From: Paraburkholderia fynbosensis
GTDB lineage: Bacteria > Pseudomonadota > Gammaproteobacteria > Burkholderiales > Burkholderiaceae
Length of the DNA: 64,000 nucleotides
Direction: 5' to 3'
Assembly (NCBI RefSeq): GCF_902859935.1
Contig: NZ_CADIKI010000010.1
Span: 124,001 to 188,000 of the forward strand
Position 1 is the first letter of the stretch; each line of letters begins with the position of its first letter. A program made the position numbers and the translations under genes. Below the pieces are notes generated by a model, which did no database searches, was not told the origin of the DNA, and worked only from the letters and a program-made list of their open reading frames with translations. Below are positions 1 through 9,207 of this stretch, in pieces.

Positions 1-3000
1 GCGGCCGTTCTGTCGGTGGTGATTGTGCTGGCGGGCTTCATCGCGCTAACAAAATTGCCAACGGCCGAATACCCGGAAGTCGTCCCCCCGTCGGTCGTGG
101 TTCGTGCACAGTATCCCGGCGCGAACCCGAAGGTCATTGCCGAGACCGTTGCTTCTCCAATTGAAGAGCAGATTAACGGCGTCGAAAACATGCTGTACAT
201 GCAGTCGCAGGCTAACAGCGACGGCGCAATGACCACGACCGTGACCTTCAAGCTCGGCACCGACCCGGACAAGGCCCAGCAGCTCGTGCAGAACCGGGTA
301 TCGCAGGCCATGCCGCGTCTTCCCGAAGACGTTCAGCGCCTCGGTGTCACCACAGTCAAGTCTTCACCGACCCTGACGATGGGCGTGAATCTGGTGTCTC
401 CGAACGGGCGCTACGACCTCACCTACCTGCGCAACTACGCACTTATCAACGTCAAAGACCGGCTTGCACAGGTTCCGGGCGTCGGTGAAGTGGCGATGTG
501 GGGCGCGGGCGATTACTCGATGCGCGTCTGGCTTGACCCAACCAAGGTGGCGCGTCAGAACCTGACGGCGACCGACGTCGTGAAGGCAATCCGCGAGCAG
601 AACGTTCAGGTCGCGGCCGGCATCGTCGGCGGTGCGCCGATGACGACCAACGTTCCGATGCAACTGAGCGTGAACGCCCAAGGCCGCCTGAAGACTGAGG
701 AAGAGTTCCGGAACATCATCCTGAAGACGTCCCCGGATGGTGCGGTGACGCATCTTAGCGATGTGGCGCGCGTGGAAATGGGTGCTGCGGAATACGCCCT
801 TCGCGCAAGCCTCGATGGTAAGCCGGGCGTCCAGCTCATCATCTTCCAGCAGCCCAATGCAAACTCATTGCAAATTTCGACTGATGTTCGTCGAATCACG
901 GCAGAGCTGCAGAAGGACATGCCCGAAGGCGTCGAAGCGAAGATTGTCTATGACCCGACGCAGTTCGTCCGTGAAAGTATCGACGCGGTTGTCCATACCC
1001 TCTTCGAAGCTATCGTCCTTGTTGTTATCGTCGTCATTGTCTTCCTGCAGACCTGGCGTGCTTCGTTGATTCCGTTGCTGGCGGTGCCCGTCTCGATTGT
1101 GGGCACGTTCTCGCTGATGCTGGCTTTCGGCTTCACCATCAATGCGCTGTCGCTCTTCGGGATGGTGCTAGCCATCGGGATTGTGGTCGACGATGCGATT
1201 GTGGTGGTCGAAAACGTCGAGCGGAACATCGCTGCGGGTCTAACACCGCTCGAGGCTTCGTACGAAGCGATGCGTGAAGTGAGCGGACCGATTATCGCCA
1301 TTGCGCTGACCCTGGTTGCCGTGTTCGTGCCGCTGGCGTTCATGTCGGGTCTGACAGGTCAGTTCTACAAGCAGTTCGCGATGACCATTGCGATTTCGAC
1401 CGTCATCTCGGCGTTCAACTCGCTTACCTTGTCGCCCGCACTGTCGGCATTGCTGCTGAAGGACCATCAGGCGCCGAAAGACTGGCTCACGCGAATCATG
1501 GACCGCATTCTTGGACCGTTCTTCAACGTGTTCAACAAGGTGTTCCATCGTGGCTCGGAAGCGTACGGCAAGGGAGTCGGCGGCATCATCAATCGAAAGG
1601 CCGCGATGATGGTCGTCTACGGCATCCTGCTCGGTGGCACGTTCCTGTTCGGCAAGATTGTGCCCGGAGGCTTCGTGCCGGGTCAGGACAAAGACTACCT
1701 AGTCAGCATTCTGCAGTTGCCCCCGGGCGCGTCACTCGACCGCACAGAAAAAGTCGTTCACGAGATGGGCATCATCGCCCGAAAGCAGCCGGGCGTCGTC
1801 CACTCGCCTGAATTCCCGGGCCTGAATGTAACCGGTTTGATGAATTCGTCGAGTAGCGGCCTCGTGTTCCCGGTCATGAGTCCCTCGAAGGAACGTACCA
1901 AGGGCGAATCTGCGGCGGCGATTGTTGGAAATCTGAACAAGGAATATGCGGGCATCAAGGGCGCCATGATTGCGACCTTCCCGCCTCCTCCGGTCTCGGG
2001 TCTGGGTACCATCGGCGGTTTCAAGCTACAGATTGAGGACCGTGGCGCACTGGGCTATGAAGCATTGAACAAAGCCGTCCAGGCGTTTCTGGCAGCGGCA
2101 GCCAAGGCTCCCGAACTCGGGCCCTCGTTCTCGAGCTACCAGATTAACGTTCCGCAGCTGAACGTCGAACTGGACCGCGAGAAGGCGAAGCAGCTCGGCG
2201 TGAGCGTGACAGACGTTTTCGACACGATGCAGATTTACCTAGGCTCGTTGTACGTGAACGACTTCAACAAGTTCGGTCGCGTCTACCAGGTGCGTGCACA
2301 GGCTGATGCTCCGTTCCGCACATCGGCTGAAAGCATTCTCCAGTTGAAGACCCGCAATGCGGCTGGCGAGATGGTGCCGCTATCGTCGCTCATCAAAGTG
2401 ACGCCGACGTTCGGCCCAGAGACGGTGATTCGCTACAACGGCTTCCTTGCCGCCGACATCAATGGTGGTCCGGCGCCCGGCTACTCGTCTGGCCAGGCAA
2501 TGGCAGCAGTCGAACGCATCGCAGCTGAGACTCTGCCGCGCGGCATCAAGTTCGAATGGACCGACCTGACGTACCAACAGATTCTGACGGGCAACGCAGC
2601 CTTCTGGGTGTTCCCTATCAGTGTTCTGCTGGTGTTCCTGGTGCTGGCCGCCATGTACGAAAGCCTGACGCTGCCGCTCGCGATTCTGCTGATTGTGCCG
2701 ATGAGCATTCTGTCCGCGCTCTTCGGGGTGTGGCTCACCCAAGGTGACAACAACATCTTCACGCAGATTGGTCTGATGGTGCTGGTGGGGCTGTCGGCGA
2801 AGAACGCGATTCTGATTGTTGAATTCGCACGCGAGCTAGAAATTCAGGGCCGCACGATTGTTCAGGCCGCAATTGAGGCCTGCCGTCTGCGCCTGCGCCC
2901 GATTCTGATGACGTCCATCGCGTTCATCATGGGTGTGATTCCGCTGGTCGTGTCCACCGGTGCTGGCTCGGAGATGCGTCGTGCGATGGGTATCGCCGTC

Positions 3001-3228
3001 TTCTTCGGGATGCTGGGTGTGACCTTTTTCGGGCTCATCCTCACGCCGGTGTTCTACGTGATTCTGCGCAAGCTCTCGGGCGGCAAGCAGCTCACGGACA
3101 AGCACGGTAACCATCCGCATATCCATGGTCCGGACGACAGCGATGGCGAGCGTGGCGGCGGCAGCGGCCCCACTGGTGCTTCTGCGAAACCGGATGCGAA
3201 GGTTCCCGAACCAGCATTCCAGGAGTAA
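1..3228 (+). CDS. RND efflux pump inner-membrane subunit, MexF/CeoB type (5' end cut by window)
   Basis: Inner-membrane proton/drug antiporter of a tripartite RND pump (HAE1 family). The open frame runs from base 1, so only about the first 13-15 codons lie outside; 1075 residues are in view. The start matches MexF closely (LPTAEYPEVVPPSVVVRAQ, GVENMLYMQSQ). The paired aspartates of the proton relay lie in IGIVVDDAIVVVEN (about residue 396 in view), and the second-half relay lysine is in GLSAKNAILIVEFA. The C-terminus carries a hydrophilic, His/Gly-rich tail (HGNHPHIHGPDD) beyond the last membrane segment. The outer-membrane channel gene follows after 10 bases; the periplasmic adaptor is presumably upstream, outside the window. 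The substrate cannot be read from sequence; MexF relatives export chloramphenicol, quinolones and trimethoprim. Confidence 0.93.
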   Translation, partial: AAVLSVVIVLAGFIALTKLPTAEYPEVVPPSVVVRAQYPGANPKVIAETVASPIEEQINGVENMLYMQSQANSDGAMTTTVTFKLGTDPDKAQQLVQNRVSQAMPRLPEDVQRLGVTTVKSSPTLTMGVNLVSPNGRYDLTYLRNYALINVKDRLAQVPGVGEVAMWGAGDYSMRVWLDPTKVARQNLTATDVVKAIREQNVQVAAGIVGGAPMTTNVPMQLSVNAQGRLKTEEEFRNIILKTSPDGAVTHLSDVARVEMGAAEYALRASLDGKPGVQLIIFQQPNANSLQISTDVRRITAELQKDMPEGVEAKIVYDPTQFVRESIDAVVHTLFEAIVLVVIVVIVFLQTWRASLIPLLAVPVSIVGTFSLMLAFGFTINALSLFGMVLAIGIVVDDAIVVVENVERNIAAGLTPLEASYEAMREVSGPIIAIALTLVAVFVPLAFMSGLTGQFYKQFAMTIAISTVISAFNSLTLSPALSALLLKDHQAPKDWLTRIMDRILGPFFNVFNKVFHRGSEAYGKGVGGIINRKAAMMVVYGILLGGTFLFGKIVPGGFVPGQDKDYLVSILQLPPGASLDRTEKVVHEMGIIARKQPGVVHSPEFPGLNVTGLMNSSSSGLVFPVMSPSKERTKGESAAAIVGNLNKEYAGIKGAMIATFPPPPVSGLGTIGGFKLQIEDRGALGYEALNKAVQAFLAAAAKAPELGPSFSSYQINVPQLNVELDREKAKQLGVSVTDVFDTMQIYLGSLYVNDFNKFGRVYQVRAQADAPFRTSAESILQLKTRNAAGEMVPLSSLIKVTPTFGPETVIRYNGFLAADINGGPAPGYSSGQAMAAVERIAAETLPRGIKFEWTDLTYQQILTGNAAFWVFPISVLLVFLVLAAMYESLTLPLAILLIVPMSILSALFGVWLTQGDNNIFTQIGLMVLVGLSAKNAILIVEFARELEIQGRTIVQAAIEACRLRLRPILMTSIAFIMGVIPLVVSTGAGSEMRRAMGIAVFFGMLGVTFFGLILTPVFYVILRKLSGGKQLTDKHGNHPHIHGPDDSDGERGGGSGPTGASAKPDAKVPEPAFQE

Positions 3229-3238
3229 GGAGACCATC

Positions 3239-4789
3239 ATGAAAGCAATTTTTTCGATGACAAAAAGTTTTACCGGCTCCGTCCTGCTGGGCACCCTGTT
3301 GATTCTGGCTGGCTGCTCGCTGGCACCAAAGTACGAGGTGCCATCCACACCGACGAGTGCGACTTTCAAGGAAGCGCCGCAGCAGCCGTTCACGCCGGAA
3401 GAAGCCGGCACGTGGAAGACTGCACAGCCGTCGGAAGAGGTCGCCCGCGGTGAATGGTGGAAGGTGTTTGAGGACGCCAAGCTGAACGACCTCGAACGGC
3501 AGGCACTGGACGCAAACCAGAACCTCAAGGCCGCGGCCGCTCGGGTGAAAGAGGCCCGGGCAATGAACCAGGCAGCGCGCGCGGGTCTGTTCCCGTCGCT
3601 TGATGCCGGCTTTGGTCCGACGCGCCAACAGGTCTCGGCAGCCTCCCTCTTCCAGCCGGATGGCTCGAATGTGCCACAGCAGACGTTCTGGCGCGCTCAG
3701 GCGAGCGCTTCGTACGAAGTCGACCTCTTCGGTCGAGTTGCGTCGACTGTTGATGCGGCGCGCGCCGACACGCAGCGCAGTGAGGCGCTCTTTCGCTCGG
3801 TGATGCTCGCCCTGCAGGCGGACGTCGCACAGAACTACTTTGCGCTGCGTGAACTTGACGCGGAGTCCGAGGTGTTCAAAAATGCCGTCGACCTGCGTCA
3901 GCAGGCGCTGAAACTGATTCAGAGCCGCTATACCGAGGGCGAAATCACTGAACTCGACGTCTCGCGTGCCAAAGCTGAACTGGCCACTGCGCAGTCGGAT
4001 GCAATGACGGTGCAGCGTCTGCGTGCGGCGTCTGAGCACAGCCTCGCCGTGTTGCTCGGCAAGGCACCCGCCGAATTCTCGATGGCGGCCGACCCCATCA
4101 AACCGGTCAACCTGCGGTTGCCGCCGGGCCTCCCCTCGTCGCTGCTTGAGCGTCGGCCGGACATCGCAGCTGCAGAGCGCTCGATGGCCGCGGCGAACTC
4201 CCGTATCGGCATAGCGAAGGCTGCCTTCTTCCCGTCACTCACCATCACCGGTACGGGTGGGTTCGAATCGGCGACGATTGGCGACCTCTTCAAGTGGAGC
4301 AGCCGCGCGTTCCTGCTTGGGCCCTTTGCAGGCACCGCGCTAAATATTCCGATTTTTGATGGTGGTCGCCGCAAGGGCAACCTTGCGAACGCCCGGGCCG
4401 TCTATGAGGAAGACGTCGCAAACTACCGGCAGCAGGTGCTTGTTGCGTTCCGCGAGGTCGAAGACAACCTGTCGGACATGCGCATCCTGGAAGACCAAAC
4501 GAGAACCCAGAACGAAGCGGTCAAGGCGTCTCAACGTGCAGCAGACCTCTCGCATGCGCAGTACACCGAAGGCGCCGTGAATTATCTGGACGTCATTGAT
4601 TCGGAGCGGACGGTCTTGCAGGCGCGCCGTGGAGCAGTGCAACTGCAGGGTGTGCAGGCGGCCTCCACGGTCAACCTGATTCGCGCGCTTGGTGGTGGTT
4701 GGGGTGACGTTGTGCCTCAGCCTGCCCAACCGGTCGTGGGACGGGCAGCACCCGCAGAGCCAGCGCAGACAGCGGTCGCGCAAAAGTAA
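3239..4789 (+). CDS. RND efflux outer-membrane lipoprotein channel (NodT/OprM family)
   Basis: Outer-membrane/periplasmic tunnel of the tripartite pump, 516 residues, the usual length. The ATG at 3239 was chosen because TAAGGAGA lies just upstream and it opens a lipoprotein signal with lipobox LAGC (Cys26). A longer in-frame start at 3125 would overlap the RND gene by 100 bases and is not credible. The two outer-membrane efflux repeats are visible: LAPKYEVP at the mature N-terminus, SYEVDLFGRVAS near residue 160, the LLERRPDIAAAERSMAAANSRIGIAKAAFFPSL block written here in part as ERRPDIAAAE, and AVNYLDVIDSERTVL in the second half. It forms an operon with the upstream RND gene. Confidence 0.93.
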   Translation: MKAIFSMTKSFTGSVLLGTLLILAGCSLAPKYEVPSTPTSATFKEAPQQPFTPEEAGTWKTAQPSEEVARGEWWKVFEDAKLNDLERQALDANQNLKAAAARVKEARAMNQAARAGLFPSLDAGFGPTRQQVSAASLFQPDGSNVPQQTFWRAQASASYEVDLFGRVASTVDAARADTQRSEALFRSVMLALQADVAQNYFALRELDAESEVFKNAVDLRQQALKLIQSRYTEGEITELDVSRAKAELATAQSDAMTVQRLRAASEHSLAVLLGKAPAEFSMAADPIKPVNLRLPPGLPSSLLERRPDIAAAERSMAAANSRIGIAKAAFFPSLTITGTGGFESATIGDLFKWSSRAFLLGPFAGTALNIPIFDGGRRKGNLANARAVYEEDVANYRQQVLVAFREVEDNLSDMRILEDQTRTQNEAVKASQRAADLSHAQYTEGAVNYLDVIDSERTVLQARRGAVQLQGVQAASTVNLIRALGGGWGDVVPQPAQPVVGRAAPAEPAQTAVAQK

Positions 4790-4867
4790 CGAAGCCAGCA
4801 TGAGCTGAGCATCACACGGGCCCCTCCAGCGTCACCGGAGGAGCCTCTCGCCTTCTGGAGTAGGGTT

Positions 4868-5062
4868 ATGAAATCCGTCGTCACCCACACGATTCTCACC
4901 ACACCGGTTAGCTGGCTACATCGTGCCATCTCCCGTGTTGAGGTGCCCTTCGCAGCAGAGATGCTACAGCTCGCCGTCATCGCGTCGGTCTGCTATTTCA
5001 CTGCAGCTGTGGTGGCGATAGGAATGGCAATCGTTCTGGCGAACGCTGGCGCGATGCGATAA
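4868..5062 (+). CDS. Small hypothetical membrane protein
   Basis: A 64-codon frame, 78 bases after the outer-membrane channel gene and on the same strand. A purine-rich TGGAGTAGGG precedes the ATG. The product has one clear hydrophobic segment (about residues 34-58) and a short, mildly charged N-terminus. No family recognised. It could be a small accessory membrane protein of the efflux operon or a chance frame; reading sense and position support a gene only moderately. Confidence 0.4.
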   Translation: MKSVVTHTILTTPVSWLHRAISRVEVPFAAEMLQLAVIASVCYFTAAVVAIGMAIVLANAGAMR

Positions 5063-5164
5063 CCAAGATTTTTTCTGAAGAACCCAGACGCGCATTGCTG
5101 TGACGTGGTCTCCACCGCGATGAAGTGGAATAAGCCCGGAGAGCGGGAAGCGGAATGATTGAAC

Positions 5165-5189
5165 GGGGCTCGCCTGTGAGCGAAGCCCC
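5165..5189. repeat. Stem-loop, copy 1 of a diverged tandem element
   Basis: GGGGCT-CGC pairs with GCGAAGCCCC (one bulge) across CTGTGA. It is followed by GGGCCCG and then CAACTTGCGAG, an arrangement repeated about 265 bases downstream. No T-run follows, so it is not a standard terminator. Confidence 0.6.
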
Positions 5190-5429
5190 GGGCCCGAATG
5201 ACAACTTGCGAGAAGCACTTGCGCTGGCCGCATCTTATCGCGGGCAGCGCCGCCACGTAAGGTCCCGATGCACGAATTCAGTGTTCGCTCTCAACGAATA
5301 GAGCACGCCTAGGATGCGTGAGCACGAGCGTCAATTCACGAGTCGCGTCACACGTCGATTCGCGCTGGCGATTGAAGCGCTTTGTGGATTGAAAACGGGG
5401 AGAGGCGGTGATGAGGGAGAGAGCGAATC

Positions 5430-5458
5430 GGGACTTCGCGTGAAGAGCGCGAAGTCCC
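5430..5458. repeat. Stem-loop, copy 2 of the same element
   Basis: A perfect 11-bp stem (GGGACTTCGCG / CGCGAAGTCCC) with a 7-base loop, followed by TGGCCCAGGG and CAACTGCGAG, matching the layout of copy 1. Stem bases differ from copy 1 yet still pair, which suggests the structure has been kept. Confidence 0.65.
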
Positions 5459-5775
5459 TGGCCCAGGGCAAACAACTGCGAGGAGATAGGGTTGAGCGAA
5501 GAGTAGCGCCATGTCTCCAACACGGAAGACCTCACTGGCGAATAGTCTTTTCGCTCATTCCGAACAGCGCAAGACAAGTGTTTCGCGAGTTCAACGAATA
5601 CAACCATTTAGCTATCTTCCGCACTCCCCGCTTCCCCTCCCTCGCAACCCAAATCTCCTTCTTTTGCGTAGCGCCCTCCACACATCCATCACTTTGTCGT
5701 TTATCGCCATCGTTTTGACACGCTATCTTTACGTTCGCATTACCGACGTAAGTAAAACATCTGGAGAACGAAGAT

Positions 5776-6938
5776 ATGAAGCAGTACCTCCTAACCCCTC
5801 TCGCAATTGCGCTTGCTGGCTTCACGGGCGCAGCCCACGCGCAATCCAGCGTCACGCTTTACGGCATCGTCGACGCAGGCATCGGCTATGTGCACAACGC
5901 CGATGGCAACAAAAAACAGGTGGGGATGATTAACGGCAACATGAATGGCAACCGCTGGGGTATCAAGGGTTCTGAAGACCTGGGTGGTGGACTGAAAGCG
6001 GTCTTCCAGCTGGAAAGCGGCTTTGACCCGGGCACGGGCAAACTGAACCAAGGTGGCCGTGAGTTTGGTCGTCAGGCGTTCGTGGGGCTGACCAGCGACA
6101 AGTACGGCACTGTCACGCTCGGCCGTCAGTATGACCCGCTTGTCGATATGGTTCAGGGCATCACGGGTGATAACTTCTTCGGCGGCATTTTTGCCACGCC
6201 GGGCGACGTCGACAACTACGACAACAGCCTGCGCACGTCCAACGCAGTGAAGTATGTCTCGCCTACGTATGCCGGGTTCCAGGTGGAAGGCCTCTATGGC
6301 TTCAGCAATGGCGCGGGCACGACCGGCCAGGGACACACGTGGAGCGGTGCAGCAACGTACAACAATGGTCCGGTGTCGCTCGCTGCGGGCTACTTCTACG
6401 CGAACAATCCGACGGCAAATCGAACGACCGGCTGGAAAGTACGTCTTCCGACTCGCTCTTCAATAGTCCGGTCAATAACGGCTACTCTACCGCACACTCC
6501 ATCGGCATTGCGCGAGTTGCGGGTCAGTACGTCTTCGGCTCCGCGACGGTCGGTCTCTCGTACAGCAACGCGCGCTACAGCCCGGATGGCAGGTCGGGCT
6601 TCAGCGAGACCGAGAAGTACAATATCGGCAACGTATTCGCGGCCTACCAGCTCACGCCGGCGTTGCTCGTGGGTGCAGGCTACACGTACATGAAGGCGAG
6701 CGGTGACACGTCAGCGAGCTATCATCAGGCTTCGCTGGGCGCTGACTACGCACTGTCCAAGCGCACTGACTTCTACGCGATGGCGGCGTATCGACACGCG
6801 AGCGGCACGCAGTCGGTGTACGACGCGGCAACTGGTACGCGCACGACGCAGGCCGCCCAAGCTTCCATTGGTTCGTACGGCTACGCCGGCACCAGCCATC
6901 AGGAAATCGCAATCGTGGGCATCCGCCACAAGTTCTAA
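5776..6938 (+). pseudogene. Gram-negative porin, broken by one frameshift
   Basis: General trimeric porin of the Burkholderia/Bordetella type (OmpC-like, gram_neg_porin). The first frame gives a signal peptide ending in GAAHAQ, then SSVTLYGIVDAGIGYVHNADG, cited here as SSVTLYGIVDAG, NRWGIKGSEDLGGGLKAVFQ and FGRQAFVGLTS. This frame stays porin-like to about 6410-6430, then loses similarity. The porin continues in the frame one base back (STSSDSLFNSPVNNGYS at about 6441) to the classical C-terminal phenylalanine (GIRHKF, stop at 6936-6938), the signal for BAM assembly. One net base appears lost near 6405-6435. Signal peptide, RBS, terminator and all strands are otherwise intact, so this is either a very recent inactivation or a sequence error. 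Confidence 0.85.
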
Positions 6939-6964
6939 GCTCCGTCGCCCGGCCAGCAGAGAGG

Positions 6965-7002
6965 AAAAAGCGCGACGACTGCCGTCCTCGCGCTTTTTTT
7001 TC
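6965..7002 (+). terminator. Intrinsic terminator after the porin
   Basis: AAAAAGCGCG..CGCGCTTTTT stem followed by a run of nine to ten T; the A-run on the left arm means it could also work for the minus-strand gene ending at 7022. Confidence 0.85.
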
Positions 7003-7021
7003 ACACCCAATCGAGTCAGGA

Positions 7022-7255
7022 TTAGAGCTCGTAGGTTGTACCGCACTCGGCACACGAGACGACCACTGCCGGTGTTGCAAGCCCTCCTGTGCACCCCATT
7101 GCGCCGCGCCTGACGAACTCGAACCTCGCCCTTGCGTCTTCATCGCCGACCACTGCGACGTCCGCTGAACCGCAGATTTCGCATTCGGCCTGTGGTGCTA
7201 TGTCAAAGCCGGACATTGCAACGTGGCTCCCGTTGCGGGTTATTGCGCCGTCCAT
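7022..7255 (-). CDS. Small Cys-rich (zinc-ribbon-like) hypothetical protein
   Basis: 77 residues with two CxxC pairs (CEICG near residue 25 and CAECG near the C-terminus), spaced like a small zinc ribbon. AGGAGGGG lies a few bases upstream of the ATG, a strong Shine-Dalgarno. It starts 18 bases after the end of the MlaA-like pseudogene, so it was probably the distal gene of that transcript. It ends just short of the porin terminator, which likely serves both strands. No function recognised. Confidence 0.6.
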   Translation of the reverse strand: MDGAITRNGSHVAMSGFDIAPQAECEICGSADVAVVGDEDARARFEFVRRGAMGCTGGLATPAVVVSCAECGTTYEL

Positions 7256-7273
7256 AAGTCCAGCCCCTCCTCT

Positions 7274-8003
7274 TTACTGCGAAGCAGGCACCGTTTCGTT
7301 ATCGGGGGGCGCCTGTGCCGCCAAATCGCCGACGCTATTGGCGGGCTCTTCGTATGATGGCAGCACTTTACCGTCCTCAACAGGTATGCACGTCGCTGCA
7401 TATATCCGTCACGCACAAAACTGTACTTATCGAGAGCGGCCCGTTCAAGAAGGTCAGTCGCGCCCAGCATATCGGCGCGAGCACTTACGACGTTCAGCCC
7501 AAAAAGGGGTACCGGCCTCAACCGGAAGGTAAGTCGTAGGAGTGAGTGCACTCGCAACAACCCAGCCACTTGCATCGCGCACAGAACTCGGGCCACATAG
7601 CGGCAGCACAAGTTAAGGGCCCGGCCGGCACCCCGTAGCGTCCGTGCGTCAGCCCGAAATCCTGGTGATGCTTTGGCAGCCCGGCAGCCGATGCCCAGTC
7701 CAGAAGGCCGCCTAGACCGAACGTCGAATTGAACGTGAAGCGCGTCAGGTCTTCGGTGGCAGCGGTAATCTTAAATTGCAGCAGGTTATTCGCAAAGTTG
7801 GTAATGTCGCCAAGGTTAGAAAAGAAGTTGCTGAACGCCGTACGCAGGGGCGCTGGCGCTACCTTCGTGTAACCCGTGGCCACAGGCGTTGCAACATGCC
7901 TGTCGAGGCCCTCATTGAACGAGAAGACAGCCCTGTTCATCGGCTCAAGCGGGTCCGACGCCGTTGCGCATCCCGTCAGCCACGCTATCGCGGTCACGCC
8001 CAT
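7274..8003 (-). pseudogene. MlaA/VacJ-family lipoprotein, broken by three frame changes
   Basis: MlaA is the outer-membrane lipoprotein that feeds phospholipids to the Mla retrograde transport system. The lipobox LTGC is followed by DPLEPMNRAVFSFNEGLD and FSNFFSNLGDITNFANNLLQ, typical of the family. Coding similarity then jumps frame three times. GVPAGPLT ends one frame near 7610; VLPLCGPSSVRDASGWVV to EAGTPFW runs in a second to about 7500; GLNVVSARADMLGATDLLER to MQRRAYL continues in a third to about 7382; DGKVLPSYEEPANS to the TAA at 7274 closes in a fourth segment. The original start is unclear: ATG at 8003 leaves only 11 residues before the Cys, and the frame runs open to ATG 8177 (strong GGAGAC RBS), which gives a membrane-like leader. 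Confidence 0.85.
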
Positions 8004-8311
8004 TACCAGGGAAGAGCACTGGGAATCTGTTCGCTGCTGGTCCGGCGGCAGTTGCCAATGCTGCACATCTACTGATTGCTGCAGGCGCTCGACCGATGTC
8101 TTAGACAGGTGGTCCAGCAGGCTCGGGCCACCTACGAGGCTCACCAGAAAGCCCACTACGATTGCTGCGATAGCCATTTTGTCTCCATGGCAGATTTCAG
8201 ATACCTCCGCCATGTCGAAAATGCGCTCCAGCTACCGCAGGACCTTCAACGTTCGAGAAACGGGAGGCGCGTTCTGTCGTGCCGACGGCCCGCGCTGGCA
8301 CGACATACTGC

Positions 8312-8599
8312 TTAGTGATGGTTGTGGATTCCCGGCGCTGCCTTGGCCACGCCTGATTGCGACACCACGTCGGCCGTGCCGCCCACGTCCGACGAAGCAT
8401 CAGCTACCACTGCACGGTTAGCCTGTTCGCGCTTTTCCTTGCGCAGCTCGAACAGGTCTTTGTGTGATGGTGTGTTCGGCCCGAATTGCGGCGGGTAAGT
8501 GCCTGCGCGACCAATGCCTCCGCCGCCCTCCGCGAGAGCGGCAATCGCGGCGCCGGCCAGAATCAGCGCGAGCGAAACGCGCAGAAGTCGTGAACCCAT
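8312..8599 (-). CDS. Small exported hypothetical protein
   Basis: 95 residues. The ATG at 8599 was chosen over 8629 because CTGGAG stands seven bases upstream and the product then opens with a clean Sec signal peptide (MGSRLLRVSLALILAGAAIA, cleavage after ALA). The mature part is short and hydrophilic, with a charged segment (LFELRKEKREQANRAVV) and a His-containing tail (GIHNHH). No enzymatic motif seen; probably periplasmic. Confidence 0.65.
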   Translation of the reverse strand: MGSRLLRVSLALILAGAAIAALAEGGGGIGRAGTYPPQFGPNTPSHKDLFELRKEKREQANRAVVADASSDVGGTADVVSQSGVAKAAPGIHNHH

Positions 8600-8745
8600 T
8601 TGAATCTCCAGTTTGATGAGTGAAAGCATTGGTCATGGCAGACCCCTTCATTTGGCTACTGGAGGCATCCCGCCGCCAGGCAAATCAAGGTTAGCCAGAC
8701 TGTCCCTCCAGATAAAGATTGGTTTTCCGAATTGATTTCTTGTCG

Positions 8746-9207
8746 TTACCGAACAATCCCGGAATTCCTGATTCCCGCATTGCACCCCGTTTGTTCGGAC
8801 TCTTCTTCCAGAAGAGGTGCAAGTCTGTCGACTACGGATTGAAGAATCATCGCGTGCGCATTCAGAGGTACCGGCCGCAACTGTGGCTTGAATACTATGT
8901 CGCCACGGCGAATGGCTTTGCCGCTGATGACGCAAACACCGGACACGCGGGATACTGCAGCTCGCCAGGTCTGGTAGCCGTACCTGCAATTCGGCTCATT
9001 CCAGATGACTGTTGCCGACGTTGGCCCTGTGCGCTCCGCAATCGTCACAACGAGCTCTGGCGACGGCCTGTAAATCGTCCGCAATGCAGGTACGACTTGC
9101 GTCGTGGCGAACCGGCGTCCTGCATCCGGGGGAGGTGCCTTTGAGAAAACTTTTAGCTCGCCAAGCAGGTGGCCCCACGGGTCCGTCTGGTTTTCGAAAA
9201 AACGCAT
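8746..9207 (-). CDS. DUF3331 domain-containing protein
   Basis: 153 residues. The start at 9207 (MRFFENQ) has CAGGAGCAG upstream; a longer frame to 9336 lacks one. The C-terminal half follows the DUF3331 pattern as I remember it: W..P..CRYGYQTWR, then RVSGVCVISGKAIRRGD and P.PLNAHAMIL. DUF3331 is largely confined to Burkholderiaceae and has no assigned role. The conserved cysteines and small basic size would suit a zinc-binding or nucleic-acid-associated protein, but that is inference. Confidence 0.75.
   Translation of the reverse strand: MRFFENQTDPWGHLLGELKVFSKAPPPDAGRRFATTQVVPALRTIYRPSPELVVTIAERTGPTSATVIWNEPNCRYGYQTWRAAVSRVSGVCVISGKAIRRGDIVFKPQLRPVPLNAHAMILQSVVDRLAPLLEEESEQTGCNAGIRNSGIVR

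Larger units (their letters stand above)
5063..5775. other. 713-base gene-free stretch with two related stem-loops
   Basis: No convincing coding frame. The stretch holds two diverged copies of one motif (separate entries) and, close to the porin, an AT-richer segment that probably carries the porin promoter. TCTGGAGAACG just before 5776 is the porin ribosome-binding site. Confidence 0.6.
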
